In this document: positions 13,121-24,888 of the stretch, piece after piece
Numbering within the stretch: position 1 is the first letter of the stretch
Layout of the letters: every line of letters starts with the position of its first letter
Assembly (NCBI GenBank): GCA_028023455.1
Contig: JAQFVV010006199.1
Span: 3,682,646-3,746,645, forward strand
DNA: 64,000 bases
Origin: Epiperipatus broadwayi
Taxonomy: Eukaryota; Onychophora; Udeonychophora; Euonychophora; Peripatidae
Direction: 5' to 3'
Made by a program: the position numbers and the translations under genes
Notes under the pieces: model-generated
Database searches by the model: none
The model's input: only the letters and a program-made list of their open reading frames with translations
What the model was told of the DNA's origin: nothing

Positions 13121-14740
13121 TAGATGTATGTGAATATATACTCACTGTATTTTTTAACTAAGTTTAAAAAAAAAAAATCCAAAATGCCGGCAAACAATCT
13201 CTCAGGTGTTGCTTCAAAATCTCAAATAATTTTATATTTTTGTCCTTTGAAGTAGATGTCAAAACCTCCTGTTCAGTTGATCATATTGTTTTTTTGTATG
13301 ATATACTTTTAAAATATATATACACCATTTTTAAATAAAGTATTTAAATCTTAACCCATCATATTAATTGAACTGTTACAGATACATCATATGTAAAAAA
13401 GAATAAGAGAAGAGAGTCAACTTAAAGTCATGGGTTTGTTTATACTCTGTGTGTTGCATAGTTTTGTAAAGTCATCTCAGACACTGTTATTATTGATGCA
13501 CTTGATATCTATCTAATCCTTTAATTTTATTGATTTTACTGAGACCATTTGAACACAGGTAACATTTTTGACAATATGTCTTTTTTGAATTTTAAGTTTT
13601 TAAAACAAAAGTAATTCAAAAATAATATTATAAGAATAACTTTTAAATTTCTTCTTTCTTTAAAAAACAAAAATAGATCATAATCCTTTTTCTTAAAATA
13701 TTATTATGCATATTATTCTTGAATAGCAAATACTACCTTTAAAATGCTCATACTTGTAAAATATATTCATGCACATAAATGTACACACACACTTATCATT
13801 TTACCACTTATTAAAAATATGTCTTTAAATCTAAATAACTTTAAGATCAGATTTTAAACTTATCAGAAACTTTTAAAACAGGATGTTAAGTTTTTTCATG
13901 TATTATTTTGAAAAAATAAATAAAACTGATTGTTAATTATTTTTCTAAAAGATAAAATAAAAACAATTTAAAATTAAATATAATATCAAATTAACAATTT
14001 TAAAACAATCAATGACCTAATGAATTTCATTTTTTAAATATATATTCAAGAAGTAATATTTAGTATGTGTACATAATATTATTTATGTGGATATAAATCT
14101 TCTTTTAAGTGAGAAATGTTTACCATTTTTACTTTGATTGGAATTTTTTAATTTTTTTAAAAAGTGTTCACCAAAGCTAATGAATTTCATTTAATGCATA
14201 TAATTTTACTTTAAATCAATTTCACACATATAGTGCATATATATAATTAGATATTTCTACAGTAAGTTAATGTGTATACTCTTTATATATATATTTAGTA
14301 GGAGTATGTAATTATATATGTATAAGAAATTAATAAGTAACTTTTCTGTTTAAACTTATTGACATTTTTTTTTAACAAATTATCTTGAACTTAAACCTAT
14401 TAAATATCAATTTTAAAAATGTTATAAAAATGTTATTAAATTGAAAGAAAATAATTTTTATACTGCCTTCTGTTCCATATCTAAGAAACTATGTGACCCA
14501 CTGAAAGATAAGTGTCTTATAAAATTACCTTAATATTACTTAGTTATGTATCAGATTTCAAGCAATTCTATTAAATTTAAGTAATATATTAAATATCAAT
14601 TTTAAAATTTCTTTTTAACTTGAAAAAGATTAAAACTTAACAAATAAATGAACAAATAAACTGATTTTTCAACTTCAATAAAAGGATTTTTAAAAAAGAT
14701 TACATTAATTATGAAACTTGGATGAAGTATTTTTAATAGA
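13120..14740. other. AT-rich stretch, no supported gene
   Basis: No coding or RNA features found between the TA tract and the RTE fragment. Confidence 0.45.
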
Positions 14741-14744
14741 AATA

Positions 14745-15215
14745 ATTTAATATTCAATGAAAATATGTCTATATTCTGATAAGAAGTTATTAATAGATGT
14801 ATTTCAGCAGTTCTTATATATGGATCTGGCATTGTGATGTTTAACTGAAAAACAATGCTATATCTGAGACTTCACAATAAAATATGCAGGCATATATTCT
14901 GGCAGTTACAAAAGAAACTGAAAGTAAAATATATAGGTTAGAAGACAAATAAATATTATTGATTCATTGAAAAAACTAAAGAGGCTGAAAAATATGAGCT
15001 TTTATATGGACAGTTAAAATTTTAAGCTAATTTACAAGAAATTAAAAAATCTAGAAAGAGACAACATACAAGATTTATGAATGAAATAAAAAATATTTGC
15101 TGGGATTCAGTGGAAAATAGTAGCTATGGATCAGAGAAACTGGATTAGACCTGGAGTAATCTTCATCCTACAGTAAATTGATAATAATAAAAAATGATGA
15201 TGGTGATATATCTTA
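14745..15215 (+). pseudogene. RTE-type LINE, 3' fragment
   Basis: The order of remnants matches the C-terminal end of the RTE ORF seen more clearly at 21140-21630: a TYGSETW-like start (CTTATATATGGATCTGG), a WTVKILS-like stretch, a KKSRKRQHTRFMNEIK-like stretch, a RNWI-like stretch, a serine-leucine-glutamine end, and a short 3' UTR with ATGATGATGG. Many stops and frameshifts. RTE elements typically end in a brief 3' UTR with short repeats, as here. Confidence 0.7.
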
Positions 15216-16500
15216 TATAAAAGTTAAAGAACTTTATAAATTGATTTAAATTATCAAATTGGAAAAAAATAAATAAAATACAAACTGCATCTAATATTTA
15301 ATTATATATTACTTCATCTGGAGAGATACATGTAATGATATATATATTATAACCATTTATAATAAACTCATAAGGGTTAATAGAAGTTATAATAAATAAA
15401 TAAAAATTATTTTAAATAAGACAAATTTTATCACAAGTGAACTTTATTGTAATCAAGTTGCATAAATATTAGTTAAAAGCTTTCAATTGTCAATAAAAGT
15501 TTACTAAATATGTTTTATTAAAATAAATCATTTAAAAAATATTTCTTAGTTTATTGATAGATGTCTAGAATTTCAATTTAGCAATCAAAACTTGAGTATA
15601 TTTTATTATAGTATACTGTTCTAAAGTAGTTATGTTAGATAAATTTCTATAAATGTTTGCCAGCTATAGTTTATTAAGTGTGTTATAAGTTTATTTGACA
15701 GTAAGTGCATTTAAAGCAATGTTTAAATAAAGTATTGATTATTTAGATAGTCTTTGAGTGAATTTAGAATTTGGTATGTTAAACTTAGAAATAATCGATT
15801 GGAGTTTTGGATTTAATAAATTGTGCTAAGTGGCTAATTATCATTATATTTAAAAGTAGGTTATTATTTTCTAAAATACATGTGTGTGTATGATTTTGGT
15901 GTGTGTATGGAAAGGAAGACTGGAAATTAATAAAAATATTAATTAATTTAAAAAATAATAATACTTTATAACAATATTGAATAATAATGATTGTAATAAC
16001 ATTAAGAAGGAAATCTTAAATAAAATAAAATTAATAAATGTTTTAAATAAAGGGTATTTGAAATTTAAAAATGTGTATTTTAAAATAAAAAATATTATTT
16101 TATACAGCTAAATAATTTTTCTTAAAGACAATTATCCAACTGTCTAGACAAACACATGCTTAAGCAGTTTTTTTAATTAGAGAGGTCAAAGGCAACCAAA
16201 TTAATTAAAAGGTTGAATTAATGCTAGTGTTAAATGCCCTGCCTCCAATGCTTCAGATTTGATGATAATAGCATGTCATGTAAAAAAGAAAGTAATAGTA
16301 AACACAGGTATATAAAAAGAGAATTTTTAAAAATAAAGTTGGTGTTGAAATTATAAAAAAGAGAAGCAAAGAAGAAAAGAAAAAAAAATGAATGAGATAG
16401 TTTTAATAACAAAATTAATTTTTCACTTTTATTTTTATCTTTATTATTTTTCAAATTAAATTAATTTTAATGTTGGGATAAAATGCTGAGGTTATCCTTT
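15216..16500. other. AT-rich stretch, no supported gene
   Basis: Nothing recognisable in this stretch on either strand. Confidence 0.45.
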
Positions 16501-16519
16501 TCCTATTGTTATCCTACAG

Positions 16520-16590
16520 TATGTATCCAGCTATTCATAAAATAATAATTGCTAAAGAAAATGCTGAAATTGGGGATATCTTCAAAGAAA
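16520..16590 (+). other. Exon-like segment (hypothetical)
   Basis: A pyrimidine-rich tract (from about 16494) ends in CTACAG at 16519. It is followed by an open frame with pieces such as YPAIHKIIIAKENAEIGD, and a donor-like AAAGAAA|GTAAAC at 16590/16591. Composition is normal for protein and differs from the AT-noise frames nearby. No family recognised and no partner exon found, so this stays a candidate. Confidence 0.25.
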
Positions 16591-17099
16591 GTAAACCTTG
16601 TTACTGTTTCAAAATAAATTTAAAAAATATCGGGATGAAAAGCTACCAGAAACCGATAATGTTTCATTTTTATCTTATCATAAACATTGTAATTTAATTT
16701 GAACTTTCTAATTATTACTCACTAATTCTAATATTTATCATATATATAATTTGGAACTAAAATTAATTCTAACAAGCAGTTAATTTATTTATTATGACTT
16801 CACCAATTTTAACTTTAAAACAAATTAATTATATAGAATATTGTTTGTAAAAGACTGCTGCATTTTTTTTTGTGTTATGAATAAAACTTAAAGCTATATT
16901 TTTTTTTTTACTTTAAATTGAAAGTAAAGTAAAGATGAATTATCTTCACATTTCAATCAGCTTTGAAAATGAGACAAAATGAGATATCTTCAAAATATTT
17001 TTTATAACTTTAAGGGAGAAAAAATTTATTAAAATTTATTTTTTCAAAACTTTGAAAAAGATTTTATTAATATTTTTATCTTTCAGCTGATGCCAATGA

Positions 17100-17154
17100 A
17101 ATGCTACCACCATCTCCACCACCACCATTACCATCATCATCATCATCATCATCA

Positions 17155-17216
<62 letters not shown>

Positions 17217-17217
17217 T
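17100..17217. repeat. Compound microsatellite: CAC/CAT then (ATT)n
   Basis: CACCAC and ATCATC triplets pass into about 20 units of TTA/ATT. Read on the minus strand the (AAT)n part directly follows the 3' end of the LINE at 17218-18150, so it is probably that element's tail. The His/Tyr-rich frame through it is an artefact. Confidence 0.9.
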
Positions 17218-18150
17218 TTCAAAAAGGGGGAACTTTATTCAATGTAGAAAAGCAGGTTACATTAATAATTTTTTATATACATGCGTTTACATTGATATTT
17301 CTGAGGATTAGGTATATTGGGTTTAAGTTCTTTCCAAGTCTTTACAGTTATATACAGGGTAAGCAATGGATTGTTTATCCTAAGTTATCATTTATTGATT
17401 CATGGACTTTTTGCTGTCCATTTTCTTGCTCTCTTTTTGAGTCTATTATTGAGGAGAGACAGAACTGTTAGAGATTTGAGCATTGTTTTACGAGTGACCA
17501 AGTAGCCACAAAAATGTCTGGGTGTGCTATTTTATTGTCTCTGTTTTTTAATTGTGCTAATTTGTTGTGAAAAGTTGATGGATGCCACCTTGTATTATTA
17601 CCAAAAGTGAATGTGCTTTCTCTGCATGCACCAAAATGCATAAAGCACAAAAGTTGCTGCTTGGAATGTTGGGGTGAATGTTCTGCGGAATGCACTGATA
17701 ATATCTTGCAGGGAGATGTTTGGTTTTTTGTATATATATTCATTATTTCCTGCCAAATATTGTTTAATGCTGGGCAGTTGTAAAACAGATGTTGTTGAGT
17801 TTCTTCTTGGTGGTATAGCATGCAGAAGGGGTCTATTTTTGTATACAATTGTCTGTATCTTAAGAAATATGATGTTGGCAAGGCATATAGATTTATTTGA
17901 TTTACTTATCCATTTCATCTGTATTGTGGCAAATCATATTCCTCATTAATTTCTACTTATTTATGTGTGTTTTTGTAATGGTGTGGGTACTATAAAATGT
18001 GCCCTTTCTACCTGTTGCATTACTTCATCTGTATGCAATTATTATAAATTCATTTATTATAATATTATAGACTTAAAGATACTTATGTGTTGCATCAATT
18101 ACAGGAAGAAATTTCAAAATGCTTTAAAGAATGTTTTGTATGCTATTATT
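17218..18150 (-). pseudogene. LINE, RT C-terminal (zinc-binding) end and 3' UTR, minus strand
   Basis: The minus frame 17881-17468 encodes about 137 residues with the zinc-finger pattern common at the C-terminus of many LINE reverse transcriptases: C (in DPFCMLYHQEET), then H and C in QQHLFYNCPALNNIW. The first pair is broken: C-x-x-C has become C-x-x-Y. Upstream pieces (LPTSYFLRYRQLYTK) fit the usual spacing. After the stop, a 3' UTR of about 250 bp ends in AATAAAGTTCCCCC, a T-rich run and an (AAT)n tail. 5'-truncated, several stops upstream. Clade not assigned; L1/Tx1-like is possible. Confidence 0.7.
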
Positions 18151-18238
18151 TAGAATTTTAAGATATCTAAGTTATAATTTGAACCCTGAGAGAAGTTTTA
18201 AACTTATTATTGTAACCAGATGGTTATATTTTATTAAG

Positions 18239-18256
18239 ATGATGATGATGATGATA

Positions 18257-18289
<33 letters not shown>

Positions 18290-18290
18290 T
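18239..18290. repeat. (GAT)n/(ATT)n microsatellite
   Basis: Six GAT units followed by about 14 ATT units. It may be the tail of a further decayed minus-strand LINE fragment at 18300-18560, whose translation is too degraded to call. Confidence 0.85.
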
Positions 18291-18889
18291 GTAATTATAA
18301 TCATTATTATAAGATTTATAACATGAAAGAATTTGAGATTTGAGTTTTGAAGTAAGTGCATTTGACAGATTTATTTTGAGTTGGCGTCTTACTGTTTTTC
18401 TGTCTTGCATTGGAAATTTACTGTTGGTGGATTTTGGAAACCAATTTGGTGACTTTTGGTTGATTCATGTTTTGTAACCATTTGGTGGGTATTCTAAATG
18501 CATTTATACTTGAAATCAATCTACAAAGATGGAATTCAATAATTTAACACTTTTATTACATCACTTTTTTTTTGGGGGGGGGGTATAATTATTTTTGCAA
18601 TAGCTTAATAAGAACTTACCACGATAATTTATCAATGTCTTTTTTGAGTTAATTGATATTAAGATAGAGTGATTATTTTTATTTTAGGAGTCAGCTTTTT
18701 TAAAAAAGTTTATGTTTAATATTTCCTTGGAAAATGCAAATTTTGTAATTACTATCAGTTATTTATAAACAGCTAGGATTTTGTGTCAAAAATTTACTTT
18801 GATAAAATGCACAATATTTTTAAGCTATAAAATATGTGTATAAATATGCATTTTTAATATAAATGTTTATATAGATCATCTATTGAACA

Positions 18890-19158
18890 TTTTTTTTTTT
18901 AAAAAATAGTTACTTTTATTTACAAAAGCAATTATAATAGTTTTGGTTTCAACAAATTCAATGAAAATTATATAAAAAGGCATAAAATAAAGATGCTTTA
19001 TGTAGTTTATCCCGGTATAAGAGCAATAAGACTCAAGAGCTAAATATTTCTCCATCAATTTTCAGCTGAGAAAATTTATCTAGTATTTGGCTAAAGGAAT
19101 TATTATACTTAGCCTCCATTTTGGTGATCAAAGTCATTTGATTTCCTAAATAGCTAAC
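18890..19158 (-). other. Candidate 3'-terminal exon with poly(A) signal (hypothetical)
   Basis: On the minus strand an acceptor (TTATCTTAG) at 19159 is followed by 41 sense codons and a stop at 19035-19033, with normal composition (pieces SYLGNQMTLITKMEAK and FSQILDKFSQLKIDGE). About 115 bp downstream lies AATAAA, then an A/T-rich run. Acceptor, open frame, stop and poly(A) signal in order make a host terminal exon plausible. No family recognised; amphipathic spacing suggests a short coiled coil. I found no upstream exon. Confidence 0.3.
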
Positions 19159-19746
19159 CTAAGATAATTAAACAAATAAAATAAAAATAATTGCCTCACA
19201 AATAAAAAGCTAAATTGTTCCAATTAGCACTGTTTTTAAAATAGAAATCAACAATACAAATTAAATATATATTATTAATTTTATTAAAAGAAATGTTTAT
19301 TAGATATGTGAGGTATATAATAATTTTTTTAAATGCTATCTTTTTCGTGGACATATTTGCATGTTTAAGTACTATCTATAATAAAACATATTATATGGAA
19401 TTCTTGGAAATATAAATTAATCGAAAAGTCGATTATATAAATTGGGTATCAGACTGATTCCGGTGAATCAGGAGTTTGCTATTAGGACACTAAAATTCCT
19501 AATAGTATATGTCTAAATTTTTCACATTCTGTAAAAACTGAATATGTATATATTTTTATACAGTTATTTTCTAATCAAACTCCATATTTTAAAAAACCGT
19601 GAATGTTTTTTTTATAGTTTAAAAATTGAACTTAATAAATAATCTAAAAAACAATACTATTGAAAAACATAAACATATATAAACTAAAAAATTGTCATTA
19701 TAATTTATAAAAAAGTTATGTATTATAAAATAGAAAATAAATATAC

Positions 19747-19872
19747 ATTTTAAAAGTGTATTCCAAAGTGTATATATATATATATATATATTTAATATTG
19801 ATAATTTATTTTAAAAGTGTATTCCAAAGTGTATATATATATATATATATATTTAATATTGATAATTTATTT
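19747..19872. repeat. 62-bp tandem duplication with (TA)n
   Basis: A 62-bp unit beginning TTTTAAAAGTGTATTCCAAA and containing a TA run occurs twice head to tail, nearly identical. Confidence 0.9.
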
Positions 19873-20284
19873 TCAATTATAAGTTGATGTTATATATATT
19901 TAAAACAAATTGTTAACTCGCACCCCAAATTTTAAAAATCATTTCAACAATAGATGTTTTTAAAAATATATATTGCTTTTAACAAATATTTTACATTTAT
20001 TTAATTATTTTGTACCATGTAAAGCTGACACTGACTTTGTCACCACATATTAATAAATATACTAATTAAATAAATGATAAAATAAGTTGAAATTCAGTGA
20101 AAATTTATCAAGTTATATTATAACTGGAACATGGATTTATTTGTACCAATATGGTATATGCATGCAATCATACTCACCTGACTTAATTTAAGTAATTGAT
20201 TAAATAGTAATTATATGGTGAACTAATTTTACCATGTAATATTAAATACTGAAGGTCTTTAGACTAAGTTCCATTAAAACCTAA

Positions 20285-22560
20285 TGTTAATTCTAGAAAT
20301 TCACCCTATCAAAACTTGTCAACATTTCTTTTCAAACTTCTTAATCCTTTGGCAAATAAGACATGGCTCTTTGTCAGGCAATCTAAGCAATTTGGAGAAT
20401 TAATCAAGAACATGAAAATTAAAAGAATCAACATAGTAGTAGGCTCTGATATGGAAAATTTATTTACAAATGTACCCTGTCATAATGCATTGTCTATTGT
20501 AAGGAAAAAATTAAATGATGATAATGGCTTATAACCAAAACAACTGTTCCTATTGATAGTATAATGGAAATATTAACATTATACATAACAGTAATATACT
20601 ATCAATACAACATGGAATTACTCCAACAAAATCAAGGAATAGCTATGGCATTCATTTTAGCAACATTTACATGGAATAACTCAAAACCACAATCATAAAT
20701 ATTGCTTCATATTCATCTAAATTTGCCTTGAGAAGAGTGTAAGACAGGGTGACTCCATATGTCCAAAACTTTTTACAGCAGTGCTGAAAGAAGTATTTTA
20801 TGAATTAAAATAAAAAGCTGAAAAAGTAAAAGTAAATGGAGATTATTTAAGTCATTTAGATTTTGCATATGATATAGTAGTTTATGTAAATAATGCTTCA
20901 GAATTTTAGGAAATGTTGCAAAAATTAGCAAATAAAAGTAAGAAAATAGGACTAAAGGTAAAATGATAAGAAGTCTAAAGTAATGTTCGATGGATTTTCC
21001 CAAAAGATAAAAATAAAGATTGATTATGATAAGTTAGAAGAAATTAATAATTACAAATACCTTGTTCAGATTATTACTACAGATGGAAACATAATAGATG
21101 AAATTAATCATAGAATTTAACTTGGTTGAGTGCTTTTGGTAGAAATAACTTAATACTAAAAGAAAATATGCCTATGTGTTTGAAAAAGATTTTTAATAAA
21201 TGTGTTTTACCGGTTCTTACTTATGGATCTGAGACTTGGACACTTAATAGAAGAGCAATATAGACACTTAAAACCATTCAATGAAGTGTGGAGTGATGCA
21301 TATTATAACAAAAAGAGACTGAAAATGCAATATATGGGTAAGAGATCAAACAGGTGTTACTGACATCATTGAAAAAATTAAAAGACTGAAGTGGACTGTG
21401 TCTGGACATATTGCTAGAAGAGGTGATAATGGATGGACAATTGAAATATTAAACTGGATTCCAAGAGATTATAAAAGACCAAAAAAGAGACTACATGTGA
21501 TATGGATGGATGAAATAAAAAGTGTGCAGGGGTGATGTGGACAAAAAAGGCTAGAGATCGGAGAAGATGGATTGAACTTGAAGAGAGATAGCTTCATCCT
21601 GCAGTGGATTGATAATGATTGACAATGATGATGATGATAATGATCCACAAAATTTAGTTTCACCATGTTTATAGTACATTTGATGTATGCCCCTATTGAA
21701 GCACTAATACAAAGATTCAGGAAACATATCAACAACTTATCTCCTTCAAATAAATTCACAATAGAACCAGAACAAGGACAAAAATAGATATTCTTAGATA
21801 TTCTTGTGACAACAGTCCCTCATGATAAAATAAAAATTACAATTGACATAAACTCTCCCATATAAAAATACTTAGTATTTACATCCAACCACAGGAGAAA
21901 GCCAAAAAAGGAATTAAACTATCATTTTTGAATGAGAGCAAAAACAGTTTGTTCAGAAACCAATGATCGGGGGGGGGTCCACATAGAACAAATTCTCATG
22001 CAGAATGATTATTCATCAGCTATGATTAACAAAATCTTAATTACACAACAAGAAGAACCATGAAAAGAATGAGACAAATATTGATATTGTAATGTATTCA
22101 TACATATCAGGAATAGCAGACAAAATAAAAAAATTGCTATCAATGCAACAACAGAACAGATTTCCAAAATAGAACAGCTTTCCAAACCATGTCAGACTAT
22201 GAGGAATTCTAGCATCTACAAAATCTAATCCTAAAAACTGAAAAATAAGAACTACATCTATTAAAGAAGAAATGTTGATGAGACCAGCCACTCTCTTAAA
22301 AAGTCATTGAAAGAGAACAAACCCTAAAAGAAACAGACATATCTAAAGTAGCAAACCATGTAATGTGCCAATAAACATATGTTCAATTGGGTAAATATAA
22401 AAATATTGGATAAAAACAAAAAAGTACAAAGAATAAAATTCAAAGAAGCTGCTCATATGAGAAACCATATAAGTTAATCTGGTGTAATAATCATAATATC
22501 TGAAAGCCACCATTTAAACTTATCTTAGAAAAAAGTGGAGAAATCAAAAGAATCCTCATA
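20285..22560 (+). pseudogene. Penelope-like element (RT + GIY-YIG), interrupted by an RTE LINE
   Basis: Penelope RT pieces occur in order: LFTNVPCHNALSIVRKKL (20455-20515), then an IDSIMEILTL stretch and the YQYN...QQNQGIAM box (20550-20660). An RTE insertion follows (20690-21635). RT resumes with ALIQRFRKHINNL, KFTIEPEQGQK and a FLDILVTTVPHDK-like stretch (21690-21830). The C-terminal GIY-YIG region is recognisable at 22300-22530 by SKVANHVMCQ, a WVNIKILDK-like stretch, KFKEAAHMRNH and an ISESHH-like end. Penelope elements prime reverse transcription at nicks made by this nuclease. Many stops: dead. The catalytic RT box is lost at the insertion, and the GIY-YIG catalytic core is not readable here. 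Confidence 0.75.
20690..21635 (+). pseudogene. RTE-type LINE inserted in the Penelope-like element
   Basis: 5'-truncated RT and C-terminal region: SVRQGDSICPKLFTAVLKEV, then LSHLDFAYDIVVYVNNASE (catalytic FADD has become FAYD), a YKYLVQIITTDGNIIDEI stretch, SAFGRNNLILKENMPMCLKK and LPVLTYGSETWTLNRRA. After that come WTIEILNW- and KKRLHVIWMDEIKS-like pieces in shifted frames. It ends with a serine-leucine-glutamine-like tail and GATGATGATGATAATGAT, the short-repeat 3' end typical of RTE. CCACAA occurs at both junctions (20692 and 21641), a possible short target duplication. Confidence 0.85.
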
Positions 22561-22639
22561 GAGAAGCATATGAAATTTTTACTGACTGTTAATTTTGATA
22601 GAATGGCTTACTTGTTTAGAGATTACCTTAAATTCAATA

Positions 22640-22990
22640 CTATCAAATCTAAAAAATTCAAATGCTATAACTGTCACTTCTTAAGACAAAATGCAATATG
22701 CTAATCTGTGTTCTATTATTATCAAATTTATTTAAAAAGTTTAATTAAGTTTATTGAATTTTTTTAAAGACATTCACTATTTAATATTAGATAATGGAAT
22801 ATCATAAACTTTCTGATAAATAAATGTATTAAATAGTTTTCTATAGATATATAAAATTAGATTTACCTATATATAATTTTTTTAAAAAAATAATCAATTT
22901 AAAATAAAATCAAAATAGACAACTCACTATAAATAAATAAAAATTATTTAATACATCAACCTGGCTTTTATTCCTCAGTGGAATCTTATC
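22640..22990. other. AT-rich stretch, no supported gene
   Basis: Region right of the Penelope remnant; no feature seen. Confidence 0.45.
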
Positions 22991-22999
22991 AAGATGTTT

Positions 23000-23570
23000 C
23001 TTTTTTTATAAAATCACATGTGATGTGGACAGCTACTCCTTTATTGAAGTCAAAAATTTTTTCTCCAATATGCCATGAAAAGCATATTAGCTACTTTACT
23101 TTCTCTTTCCATTCCCCATCCTAAGTTTTTCCTATATTCTTCTCTGTCCTGCTCTATCCTATTTCCACTACATCATCTTTGTCCTCTCCATGGCCTTTAT
23201 ATTTAAATCCCCCTTATCTTTTTCAATGTCCAGATCAAGAACCCACTTTCTATATAATCACTTAGTTTATAATTATTCTCCCACAATTTCATTATCTGTA
23301 CCCTTTCTGTTTGTAGGCATTTACATTCAAAATGGAAGATGCCTAATATTTTCCATGTCTTCCTTACATAACTTGCAGCCTAAATTACCCACATTTTTCC
23401 ATTTATGTGTATATTTGCTTGTTTCTAGCAATCCTGTTTGAGCCTTAAACAGAAAACTTTTCTTTCTATTATCTTAAATTAACTCACACCCAATATTCTG
23501 TTTACTTCTATATATGTTTAGACATTTTACTCTCAATACTAGTCCTCTATCTCTCCAGCTCCATATTTTT
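23000..23570 (-). pseudogene. LINE, RT C-terminal zinc-binding end, minus strand
   Basis: Minus-strand translation gives LNIYRSKQNIGCELI, DNRKKSFLFKAQTGLLETS, then CKLCKEDMENIRHLPFECKC. That is a C-x2-C...H...C knuckle in the position and context usual for LINE reverse transcriptase C-termini. It has several stops and one frame change. The plus-strand frame 23190-23441 is only its shadow. Different sequence from the LINE at 17218-18150, so probably a second family. Confidence 0.65.
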
Positions 23571-23659
23571 TATTAATACAAGACCGATATTCTACAGTAA
23601 ACTCCAGCCAATGGATGTTATTTACATTACATTACAATATTCACACATGTACATAAAAA

Positions 23660-23800
23660 TGATTAACCTTATTACAATCCATATATATATATATATATAT
23701 ATATATACAGTTTAAAAATATTAAATATAATATATTTAACCTTATTACAATCCATATATATATATATATATATATATAACAGTTTAAAAATATTAAATAT
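23660..23800. repeat. ~75-bp tandem duplication with (TA)n
   Basis: The sequence AACCTTATTACAATCCATA plus a TA run and CAGTTTAAAAATATTAAATA is present twice in direct orientation. Confidence 0.9.
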
Positions 23801-23824
23801 AACTCTAAGTTTCCAATAATCTAA

Positions 23825-24170
23825 TAATTCCCATCCCCCCTCATAGTTGTGATGGATCTTTAACCATGTTTACACATTTGTTTAATTTTTCTTGAATAAA
23901 TGAAGTTTCATAACATTTTAAAATCTTGTAATTTTTAACATACATTATTACCCGAATATTTTTTACACAATTCATTTTATGTCCAATATCAAAAAATATA
24001 CCTTTTTTAATGGCAGTCTTTCCTGTCTGACCTATATATATATCGTAAACTTCACAACTAATTTTACAAACTAATTTTACCCTATTTTTAATATTAGCCA
24101 TCCTTTTTGCATTATAAATCCATTTCTCTAAGGATTCCCTATCTTTTCATCCTATTTTAACATCATCAGA
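23825..24170 (-). pseudogene. Penelope-like element, GIY-YIG endonuclease fragment, minus strand
   Basis: The minus frame 24101-23841 (86 codons) carries LVCKISCEVYDIYIGQTGK, the GIY-YIG signature of Penelope elements (here VYDIYIGQTGKT), followed by an FDIGHKMNCVKN stretch that retains the conserved H. The part to its right on the plus strand is unrecognisable, so only the nuclease domain survives. It lies 300 bp from the hammerhead dimer at 24471-25218, which may or may not belong to it. Confidence 0.75.
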
Positions 24171-24427
24171 TAACTTTTATAGAAGATAAATTTAAAAAAA
24201 ATTATTATAGACTCACAACAAGCATGGATACAAAAGATAGCAGTTATTAAAATTTTAAATATAGAAATGATAAATATAGTATGGATTAAAATATAATAAA
24301 ATAAAAAATCATATGACATCATAAAACTAACTAAAAACAAAATTTTACTAAAATTCTCTCACAAACATGGTTTCACATATTAATAAATAGACTTATTCAA
24401 GGGAAATTCAACACAATACAAACAAAA

Positions 24428-24430
<3 letters not shown>

Positions 24431-24472
<42 letters not shown>
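24431..24472. repeat. (TA)n microsatellite abutting hammerhead unit
   Basis: TA run ending exactly where the hammerhead-bearing tandem unit begins. Confidence 0.95.
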
Positions 24473-24474
<2 letters not shown>

Positions 24475-24888
24475 CAGAGGATTTTACTATATAGTTAAAC
24501 TGAAATGATTTCAGACCCATATAGCTATCTAGTTTGTTAAGCTGTGTTTGAAGACATTTATACATCTAATAAATTCATGCTTTCAACTAATACAAATGTG
24601 TTTGATAAATGCTGACTTTAGAGTTGGGATTTAGATCTAGTTTCTAGTCTCCCAGCCCTTCACTGATGTGAGACATAAGCTCAAAACCAGCTGATCTGGA
24701 GGTGGGTGACAATGATAGAGATTTTGAGTTCTATCTCTCTCAGCATTTATGTAAACAAAAGCTTGTTAGGAGCTATTAATAAAGCTCCATCTTGTGATCA
24801 TAAAATGCAAGTTTAAAGCAAGTTATGAAATTTATAACTTGTTTTGATTATCATAAATGTACCTTTGAAGGTTTTTGCAATGATATAT
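24471..24888 (+). mobile_element. Hammerhead-bearing repeat unit B1 (retrozyme/Penelope-LTR-like)
   Basis: The first of two head-to-tail copies with a 418-bp period. Order: ATTGCAGAG start, the shared block TTTCAGACCCATATAGCTAT (24509-24528), a GAAGACATTTATACATCT arm, the hammerhead (24651-24706), then GGAGCTATTAATAAAGCTCC and AT-rich DNA. No protein is encoded. Tandem 300-450-bp units each carrying a type I hammerhead are what is known for retrozymes and for the pseudo-LTRs of Penelope elements. Confidence 0.75.
24651..24706 (+). ncRNA. Hammerhead ribozyme, type I, near-intact
   Basis: CTGATGT (24663-24669; A9 changed to T), helix II GAG/CTC, AAAA (24683-24686; GAAA after a CpG decay), helix III ACCAG/CTGAT (perfect palindrome if CTGGT) and C at 24696 as the cleavage base. 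Helix I pairs CCTTCA with TGGAGG and, beyond an internal loop, CCCA with TGGG. Probably inactive as it stands. Confidence 0.6.

Noticed and set aside
17090-17311. His/Tyr-rich frame
   Set aside because: Frame through CAC/CAT and TTA/ATT microsatellite; the probable LINE tail explains it.
17598-17949. Frames on both strands overlapping the LINE C-terminus
   Set aside because: They are shadows of the minus-strand zinc-finger frame 17881-17468.
18570-18583. Poly-G runs (also at 21968 and 54681) considered as polypurine tracts
   Set aside because: They lack adjacent LTR ends or retroelement sequence; simple homopolymers are enough.
21469-21759. 96-codon minus-strand frame
   Set aside because: It lies antisense to the RTE 3' end and the resumed Penelope RT; the plus-strand homology explains the openness.
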